DNA of 18,854 nucleotides from Gammaproteobacteria bacterium (GTDB taxonomy: Bacteria > Pseudomonadota > Gammaproteobacteria > Steroidobacterales > GCA-2729495). The DNA lies in assembly GCA_030429685.1 (NCBI GenBank), contig JAUIEY010000014.1:1-18854 (forward strand), written 5' to 3'. Position numbers and translations under genes: made by a program. Shown here piece after piece: positions 14,223-18,854 of this stretch. Within the stretch, counting starts at the first letter, position 1. The number at the start of each line of letters is the position of its first letter. The notes under the pieces were generated by a model. That model searched no databases. It had not been told where the DNA came from and was given only the letters and a program-made list of their open reading frames with translations.

Positions 14223-14951
14223 TCAGCCTGATTGCTGCGTCAGCGCGGCAACTTCCGCTTCACTCAAATCACGAAACTTGCCGGGGCGCAGGTCACGCGG
14301 CAGGGCCAGCGGCCCGAAGCTCACCCGCATCAAACGGCTCACTCTGCAACCGACAGCTTCAAACAGCCGCCTGACAATGCGATTGCGGCCTTCGCTGACT
14401 GCGACCAGGCAGGTGTGATTGGTGCCTTTGCCCTCTTTGATGGCCAGCGTGTCGAACCGCGCCATGCCGTCGTCGAGCTGCACACCCTTAAGCAATTGCT
14501 CGACCTGCTCATCACCTAGTTCACCCTGCACTCGCACCGAATATTCGCGCACCAGTTCGCTCGATGGATGCATCAACTGGTTGGCCAGTGCGCCATCGGT
14601 GGTAAGCAATAACAAACCGGTCGTCTGGAAATCCAGCCGCCCGACACTGATCCAGCGAGAGCGCAACAGTTTGGGCAAGGCGTCGAACACGGTGCGCCGG
14701 CCCTGCGGATCCGCGCGCGAGCAGATCTCACCCGGTGGCTTGTGATACATGATGGTCCGGTGCTTGCGCTCGTGCCGCGGCAGGCGCACCGGTTTGCCGT
14801 CAACGACTATGTTTTCCGTGCCGGCCACCCGACAACCCAGTTCAGCCGTGGCGCCATCGACCTCGATTCGTCCGTCACGAATCCAGCCTTCAATCTGACG
14901 GCGTGAACCGAGGCCGAGACCGGCAAGGAATTTTTGCAGACGTTCTGCCAT
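14223..14951 (-). CDS. rluB: 23S rRNA pseudouridine synthase RluB
   Basis: It isomerises a uridine to pseudouridine in 23S rRNA (U2605 in E. coli). The 242-residue protein starts with an S4 RNA-binding domain (MAERLQKFLAGLGLGSRRQIE), followed by the RsuA/RluB-type synthase domain with the catalytic aspartate in GRLDFQTTGLLLLTTDG (Asp107). HPSSELVREYSV and the EGRNRIVRRLFEAVG block are also family signatures. ATG 14951 gives the usual N-terminus; a GTG codon directly before it would add one residue. The SD is weak. It is the last gene of the scpA-scpB-rluB unit, a very common bacterial order, and follows scpB by 35 nt. Confidence 0.94.
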   Translation of the reverse strand: MAERLQKFLAGLGLGSRRQIEGWIRDGRIEVDGATAELGCRVAGTENIVVDGKPVRLPRHERKHRTIMYHKPPGEICSRADPQGRRTVFDALPKLLRSRWISVGRLDFQTTGLLLLTTDGALANQLMHPSSELVREYSVRVQGELGDEQVEQLLKGVQLDDGMARFDTLAIKEGKGTNHTCLVAVSEGRNRIVRRLFEAVGCRVSRLMRVSFGPLALPRDLRPGKFRDLSEAEVAALTQQSG

Positions 14952-14986
14952 CACTTAGCGACCGCGAGCGCGGCTGCCGGCCTCGT

Positions 14987-15910
14987 TCAGGATTGCTTCA
15001 AAGGCACCACTTGGGCGCGCTCGGCATTAAAATCCGTTTCCGGCTCGCGCGTGGAATTGGCCCTGGCATCGTCCAGCGAAGCCACATTGCCGGCTTCTGC
15101 ATCGTCATCCGCGCCCGAAACCAGCCTGTCAACCGACGCCGCCACCGCCAGTGCTGCCTCAAGCTCTGCGTCACTCACATCTTCCTCAGCATCATCCTCG
15201 GTGTCAGACACCAGATTTTCCTGCTCCTCAGCGGCGACATTCTGCTCGTCAGGCGTTTCATCCGGCGAAACCTCGTTTGCTTCGCCTGACGATGCGACAG
15301 ATTCGTCTGATGACGCTTCCTGAACCTCTTCCTCGGTCAGCTCCTGATCTGCCGTGCCGAGCTGCAGCTGCACACTGACCGGCTCCAGATCAGCCAGTTC
15401 AGCCAGCGGCGGCAAATCGTCAAGTTTTTTCAGACCAAAATAATCAAGAAAAAAGCGTGTGGTACCGAACGTCGCCGGTTTGCCCGGCACATCGCGATGC
15501 CCGACCACCTTGATCCAGTCACGCTCCAGCAAAGTCCGAATGATATTGGTGCTGACGGCCACGCCACGAATCTCCTCGATGTCGCCACGTGTAACCGGTT
15601 GCCGATACGCGATGATCGCCAGCGTCTCCATCAGGGCGCGGGTATAGCGTGGCGGGCGCTCTTCCCACAGTTTGCCCAGCCATTGCCCCATGCTCTCACG
15701 CACCTGGATGCGGAAACCGCTCGCCACTTCGCGAATCTCGATACCGCGATTCGCGTATTCATCCTGCAGCTTCGCTAGCACATCGCGAATTTCTTTCTTC
15801 TCCGGCCCGTCGTTGTCACCGAACAATGCCTTGAGCTGGTCGACGGACAAAGGCCCGCCCGCTGCGAGCAAGGCCGATTCCACAATGTTCCTGAGTTGTT
15901 GCTCATCCAT
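14987..15910 (-). CDS. scpB: SMC-Scp complex subunit ScpB with long acidic C-terminal tail
   Basis: It is the winged-helix kleisin partner that binds ScpA and the SMC ATPase in chromosome condensation and segregation. The first 190 residues are typical ScpB, with an N-terminal helical start (MDEQQLRNIVESALLAAGGPLS), the GFRIQVRESMGQW segment, ETLAIIAYRQPVTRGDIEEIRGV, and GRDV-like GHRDVPGKPATFGTT. The family usually ends near here. In this protein a further ~115 residues follow that are poor in hydrophobics and dense in Glu, Asp, Ser and Ala, then a short basic end. The tail looks disordered. ATG 15910 is preceded by a GGGGGAAA purine run. The scpA stop is 14 nt upstream. Confidence 0.94.
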   Translation of the reverse strand: MDEQQLRNIVESALLAAGGPLSVDQLKALFGDNDGPEKKEIRDVLAKLQDEYANRGIEIREVASGFRIQVRESMGQWLGKLWEERPPRYTRALMETLAIIAYRQPVTRGDIEEIRGVAVSTNIIRTLLERDWIKVVGHRDVPGKPATFGTTRFFLDYFGLKKLDDLPPLAELADLEPVSVQLQLGTADQELTEEEVQEASSDESVASSGEANEVSPDETPDEQNVAAEEQENLVSDTEDDAEEDVSDAELEAALAVAASVDRLVSGADDDAEAGNVASLDDARANSTREPETDFNAERAQVVPLKQS

Positions 15911-15924
15911 GGTTATTTCCCCCG

Positions 15925-16890
15925 CTATCCCTGCGTGTTATCGACGCCGTCCGCTTCTGCGGTTTCCTCCGGCTCGTCAAAATCTGAATTCAGATTGTCT
16001 GGCAGACCTTCCAGGCTGGTGGCCGCACGTACGTGTATGGGCGAATAGGCTTCACCCTGGGCCAGCTCAATCAGTGACTCTTTCAGCAACTCAAGCAACG
16101 ACAGGAAAGTCACGGTCACGCCCATGCGGCCTTCCTGCGGATCAAACAGATCTTTGAATTCAACGAATTCACGTGCATGCAATCGCTCCAGCACTTCGGT
16201 CATGCGCTGGCGTACTGACAGCGCCTCCGCCTGGATGTGATGGTGGGCCAGCATTTCGGCGCGCTTGAGCACGTCCTTGAAGGCAATCAGCAGTTCCTTT
16301 AATTGCAGGTCCGGCAACTTTTGCACCGGCCGACGCTCCATCGGCTCCGCTGATGCCTGATGGACATCGCGCTCCATGCGCGGCAGCTCGACAATGTTGT
16401 CAGCCGCTTTCTTGAAGCGCTCGTACTCCAGCAGCCGCCGCACCAGCTCGGCGCGCGGATCGTCTTCGTCCTCTTCATCCTCCTCAACACGCGGCAACAA
16501 CATACGTGACTTGATTTCTGCCAGCATGGCCGCCATGAGCAGGTATTCACCGGCCAGATCAAGCTGCAGTTCTTTCATCAGCTCGATGTACTCAACGTAC
16601 TGCCGGGTGATTTCCGCGATGGGAATATCGAGAATATCGAGGTTCTGCCGGCGAATCAGGTACAGCAGCAGATCAAGCGGCCCTTCAAAGGCCTCAAGGA
16701 AAACTTCGAGCGCATACGGGGGAATGTACAAATCGCGCGGCAGTTCGGTAACTGCCTCGCCTTCGACCACAGCAAACGGCATTTCGCCCTGTGCGGGATT
16801 TCCCTCTTCTGGTAACAGCGCAGTCTGGTTTGCGGGTGTCGACTCGACAACCTTGAGTTCCGGCTTTTCTGCCGCGTCACCCTCCGACAT
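15925..16890 (-). CDS. scpA: Segregation and condensation protein A (kleisin)
   Basis: This is the kleisin subunit that bridges the SMC heads and binds ScpB. The core is LEAFEGPLDLLLYLIRRQNLDILDIPIAEIT and GEYLLMAAMLAEIKSRMLLP, both diagnostic. A middle acidic run (EEDEEDEDD) and a C-terminal winged-helix region (VTVTFLSLLELLKE) follow, then another acidic end. I chose ATG 16890, giving 321 residues, because AGGGG lies 7 nt upstream and is formed by the stop codon of the previous gene (TAGGGG). A longer frame from 16965 would overlap the M50 gene and has no conserved content. The first ~50 residues are low-complexity and acidic, longer than in many ScpA proteins. Confidence 0.94.
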   Translation of the reverse strand: MSEGDAAEKPELKVVESTPANQTALLPEEGNPAQGEMPFAVVEGEAVTELPRDLYIPPYALEVFLEAFEGPLDLLLYLIRRQNLDILDIPIAEITRQYVEYIELMKELQLDLAGEYLLMAAMLAEIKSRMLLPRVEEDEEDEDDPRAELVRRLLEYERFKKAADNIVELPRMERDVHQASAEPMERRPVQKLPDLQLKELLIAFKDVLKRAEMLAHHHIQAEALSVRQRMTEVLERLHAREFVEFKDLFDPQEGRMGVTVTFLSLLELLKESLIELAQGEAYSPIHVRAATSLEGLPDNLNSDFDEPEETAEADGVDNTQG

Positions 16891-16898
16891 GGGTACCC

Positions 16899-17561
16899 CT
16901 ATAAGCCCACCAAAAACCTCACCAGGCCTGCCACAAATGCATAGAGCGGCTCGATCACCACCCACAGCACGCCGGTGAACAACAACAATACGATGATTAT
17001 AAGGCCGAACGGCTCAATCCTATCCAGGTATTTGCCCAGCGATTCGCTGACCAGACCGCGCAATACGCGCCCGCCGTCCAGCGGCGGTATAGGAATCAGA
17101 TTAAATGCTGCCAGTAATACGTTGATAATCAGCCCAATCTCAGCCATGGATATCAGCCAGGAACCGATCAGCCCCTGCTGCAGGCCGAACAGGTAGACCA
17201 GCTTGAATAACAGCATCCACACCACGGCCATGACGAAATTTGCGCCCGGACCCGCGATGGCGACAAAAATCATGTCCTTTTTGGGGTTTTGCAGGTTATT
17301 GAAACCGACCGGCACCGGCTTCGCCCAGCCGAACAAAACCCCGCCTGTCACCCACAGAATCAACGGCACCGCCACCGTGCCGATCGGATCAATGTGCTTT
17401 AGCGGGTTCAGTGACAACCGCCCCAACATCTCGGCCGTGCGGTCGCCTTTCAGCCGGGCTGCCCAGCCGTGGGCGACTTCATGCAGGGTAATCGCCAGCA
17501 GCACCGGAATAGCGCCGACGGCAATGCCGGTGAGCAATTGGTTGATATCAAATTCAGGCAT
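16899..17561 (-). CDS. Site-2 protease family (M50) membrane metalloprotease
   Basis: This is a 220-residue polytopic inner-membrane protein of the compact M50B type without a PDZ domain. The zinc motif HEVAH is at His27, Glu28 and His31 within the first transmembrane segment. The third ligand is the aspartate in FNLIPIPPLDGGRVL (Asp162). At least four further hydrophobic segments are visible (about 10-27, 60-80, 97-125, 140-160 and 185-215). The substrate of this short subfamily is generally unknown. It sits between yciO and scpA, an arrangement common in Gammaproteobacteria (where trpS is often also present). No SD precedes the ATG; instead TATACT ends 6 nt before it. Confidence 0.9.
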   Translation of the reverse strand: MPEFDINQLLTGIAVGAIPVLLAITLHEVAHGWAARLKGDRTAEMLGRLSLNPLKHIDPIGTVAVPLILWVTGGVLFGWAKPVPVGFNNLQNPKKDMIFVAIAGPGANFVMAVVWMLLFKLVYLFGLQQGLIGSWLISMAEIGLIINVLLAAFNLIPIPPLDGGRVLRGLVSESLGKYLDRIEPFGLIIIVLLLFTGVLWVVIEPLYAFVAGLVRFLVGL

Positions 17562-17567
17562 AGCAGC

Positions 17568-17573
17568 AGTATA
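17568..17573 (-). promoter_or_regulatory. TATACT, possible -10 element of a leaderless M50 transcript
   Basis: Read leftward, TATACT (5 of 6 consensus matches) is separated from the M50 ATG by six bases (GCTGCT), so a typical start of transcription would fall on the A of the start codon. No SD is present, as would suit a leaderless message. The only -35 candidate is weak (CTGACG at 15 bp), and the gene could simply be read through from yciO. Confidence 0.25.
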
Positions 17574-17590
17574 GCGAAGCGCGGCAACCG

Positions 17591-18211
17591 TCAGCTGAAA
17601 TCATCAACGGCACCCTTGCCCTCGCGCAGCACCACGGGGAACTCGCCGGTCATATCCACGACAGTGGTCGGTTCGATACCACAACTCCCAGACGCCAGCA
17701 CCAGCGCCACGTCATTTTTCAGCCGCACTGCCATTTCCTCCGGGTCCGTCATAGGCAAATCATCGCCCGGCAGGATCAGGCTGGAACTCATAAATGGCTC
17801 ACCCATTTCCTCAAGCAAGGCCTGCGGCACCGGGTGGTCCGGCACGCGTATGCCGATGGTTTTGCGCTTTTCGTGCTGCAGGCGCCGCGGCACACTGCGC
17901 GAAGCCTTGAGAATGAAGGTATAGGGTCCCGGCGTATGTGCCTTAAGCATCCGGTAGTGCCAGTTGTCGACCTTCGCGTAGTTCGAAATGTCCGTCAGAT
18001 CGCGGCAAACCAGCGTGAAATTGTGCGCCTTGTCGGTTTTCCGGATACGGCGAATTTCGCGAATCGGCGCCTTATCACCGATGTGAAAGCCGAGCGCATA
18101 ACAGGAATCCGTCGGATAGACGATCAGGCCGCCTCCGCGCAACACTTCGGCCGCCTGACGAATCAGGCGGCGCTCGGGGTTCACCGGGTGCACATGCAAC
18201 AACTGAGACAT
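17591..18211 (-). CDS. yciO: Sua5/YciO/YrdC-family protein, YciO type
   Basis: This is a 206-residue cytosolic protein made of a single YrdC-like dsRNA-binding fold. GGLIVYPTDSCYALG near the N-terminus, KAHNFTLVCRDL, HTPGPYTFILKAS and KTIGIRVPDHPVPQALLEEMGEPFMSSS are the conserved blocks. The pattern matches the YciO branch more than TsaC or Sua5, because Sua5's C-terminal domain is absent. Annotation pipelines often call it L-threonylcarbamoyladenylate synthase. Whether YciO proteins make TC-AMP for tRNA t6A at a useful rate is debated, so the exact function is left open. It starts at ATG 18211 without an SD, divergent from yciB. Confidence 0.88.
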   Translation of the reverse strand: MSQLLHVHPVNPERRLIRQAAEVLRGGGLIVYPTDSCYALGFHIGDKAPIREIRRIRKTDKAHNFTLVCRDLTDISNYAKVDNWHYRMLKAHTPGPYTFILKASRSVPRRLQHEKRKTIGIRVPDHPVPQALLEEMGEPFMSSSLILPGDDLPMTDPEEMAVRLKNDVALVLASGSCGIEPTTVVDMTGEFPVVLREGKGAVDDFS

Positions 18212-18294
18212 AGTGGAATCAAAGCTTCGCGGCCATCTGCGCCGCCATATTGGGTATTATTCGCGACCGCACCCTACTGAGTTTCAATGGACTG
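18212..18294. promoter_or_regulatory. Divergent intergenic region yciO / yciB
   Basis: These 83 bp separate the two start codons and must hold both promoters if neither gene is read through. Rightward, TATTAT at 18255-18260 could be a -10 element, but no -35 is recognisable 16-18 bp upstream. Leftward I see no good candidate. Neither start has a strong SD. Confidence 0.3.
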
Positions 18295-18854
18295 ATGCAA
18301 GCACTGATCGACTTTTTACCGGTAATCGCATTTGTAGTGACCTACTGGATTAGCGGCGACATGTCGCTGGCCATTATGGTCATTATGGGCGCTGTCGCTC
18401 TGCAACTTGGCGCCACGTGGATAATCAAGCGCGAGCTCAGCAATATGCTGATTGCTTCCGCTGCACTGGTGGCCGTGCTGGGCGGGGTCAGCCTCGCGTT
18501 GGATGACCCCCTGTTTTTCAAATGGAAGCCGACCGGCCTCTACTGGTTGTTCGCGGTGGTTTTTCTCGGCAGCCAGTGGATCGGAACAAAACCGCTGGTG
18601 CAGCGCATGCTCACTTCGCTGGCAGAAGGAGACATGGAACTGCCCGATCACGTTTGGCGCAAGCTTAACTTTGGCTGGGTGGCATTTTTTATTTTTGCAG
18701 GGGCAGTGAATATCTACGTCGCCTACAACTATGCCGAGGCTACCTGGGTAAATTTCAAACTATTCGGACTGTTTGGCATGAATTTTGTGTTTCTGGTACT
18801 GCAAAGTCTGTGGCTATCCCGCTACATATCAGAGCCGGATCAGCCAGGCGACAA
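18295..18854 (+). CDS. yciB: Septation protein A / inner membrane-spanning protein YciB (3' end outside window)
   Basis: The frame opens at ATG 18295 with MQALIDFLPVIAFVVTYW, the hallmark start of the YciB/IspZ family, and runs 186 codons to the window edge. Five hydrophobic segments are visible, separated by conserved patches: LGATWIIKRE, PLFFKWKPTGLYWLFAV and LVQRMLTSLAEGDMELPDHVWRKLNFGWVAFF. The protein is an inner-membrane component linked to cell-envelope synthesis and septation. Family members are about 180-200 residues, so very little is missing. It points away from yciO. In E. coli the gene lies in the same chromosomal neighbourhood. Confidence 0.93.
   Translation, partial: MQALIDFLPVIAFVVTYWISGDMSLAIMVIMGAVALQLGATWIIKRELSNMLIASAALVAVLGGVSLALDDPLFFKWKPTGLYWLFAVVFLGSQWIGTKPLVQRMLTSLAEGDMELPDHVWRKLNFGWVAFFIFAGAVNIYVAYNYAEATWVNFKLFGLFGMNFVFLVLQSLWLSRYISEPDQPGD

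Noticed and set aside
14987..15340. Whether the acidic scpB tail is a frameshift into another gene
   Set aside because: The frame is continuous from the conserved core, the composition is consistently acidic as in many natural disordered tails, and no other gene's motifs appear in any frame.
16878..16965. A longer ScpA start at 16965
   Set aside because: It would overlap the M50 gene by 67 nt and adds no conserved residues, while ATG 16890 has an AGGGG ribosome-binding site.
1..18854. Mobile elements, CRISPR arrays, tRNA or rRNA genes, defence or toxin systems
   Set aside because: No regularly spaced repeats, transposase motifs, cloverleaf sequences or defence-type domains were seen; all sizeable frames belong to known core genes.

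Overview
The window is a stretch of gammaproteobacterial chromosome, clearly GC-rich by eye, and almost every base is coding. No mobile element, CRISPR array, tRNA or rRNA is visible. The gene order gyrA-serC-pheA-hisC-aroA-cmk-rpsA, with a divergent mtaD-ubiG-mupP unit next to gyrA, matches the arrangement I recall from Pseudomonas aeruginosa. The scpA-scpB-rluB / yciK / yciO / yciB neighbourhood is also typical of Gammaproteobacteria. UbiG, YciB, YciK and MupP-type proteins fit this class. I cannot name the genus.

Region 1 (1-9194, leftward): gyrA, serC, a short ACT-type phosphoglycerate dehydrogenase (serA), a monofunctional prephenate dehydratase (pheA), a HisC-type aminotransferase, aroA, cmk and the start of rpsA. 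Spacing from serC to cmk is very tight (gaps of 5, 27 and 12 nt, then overlaps of 4 and 8 nt), so these genes are probably one operon. It combines the first two steps of serine synthesis with EPSP synthase and the prephenate-to-phenylalanine steps. A hairpin lies between gyrA and serC. An intrinsic-terminator-like structure lies between cmk and rpsA. rpsA itself has a structured leader with no Shine-Dalgarno sequence.

Region 2 (9195-14219, rightward): a 213-bp divergent promoter region, then mtaD, ubiG and mupP joined by ATGA overlaps, then rmuC and yciK. rmuC has an in-frame TAG at 13154-13156. The frame continues as recognisable RmuC sequence to 13495, so this is a recent nonsense mutation, a readthrough site or a sequence error.

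Region 3 (14223-18211, leftward, convergent with yciK at a 3-bp gap): yciO, an M50 site-2-protease-like membrane protein, scpA, scpB and rluB, closely packed. ScpA and ScpB are the SMC partners in chromosome segregation. ScpB carries an unusually long acidic tail. Divergent from yciO, the septation protein gene yciB begins at 18295 and runs off the window.

This is mostly ordinary core genome, and I do not see an undescribed defence or mobile system. The points worth a second look are a 60-bp, 20% GC island inside gyrA, the amber codon in rmuC, the serA gene sitting where the chorismate mutase domain of pheA would be expected (with tyrA also absent), and the RNA structures around cmk/rpsA and gyrA/serC.
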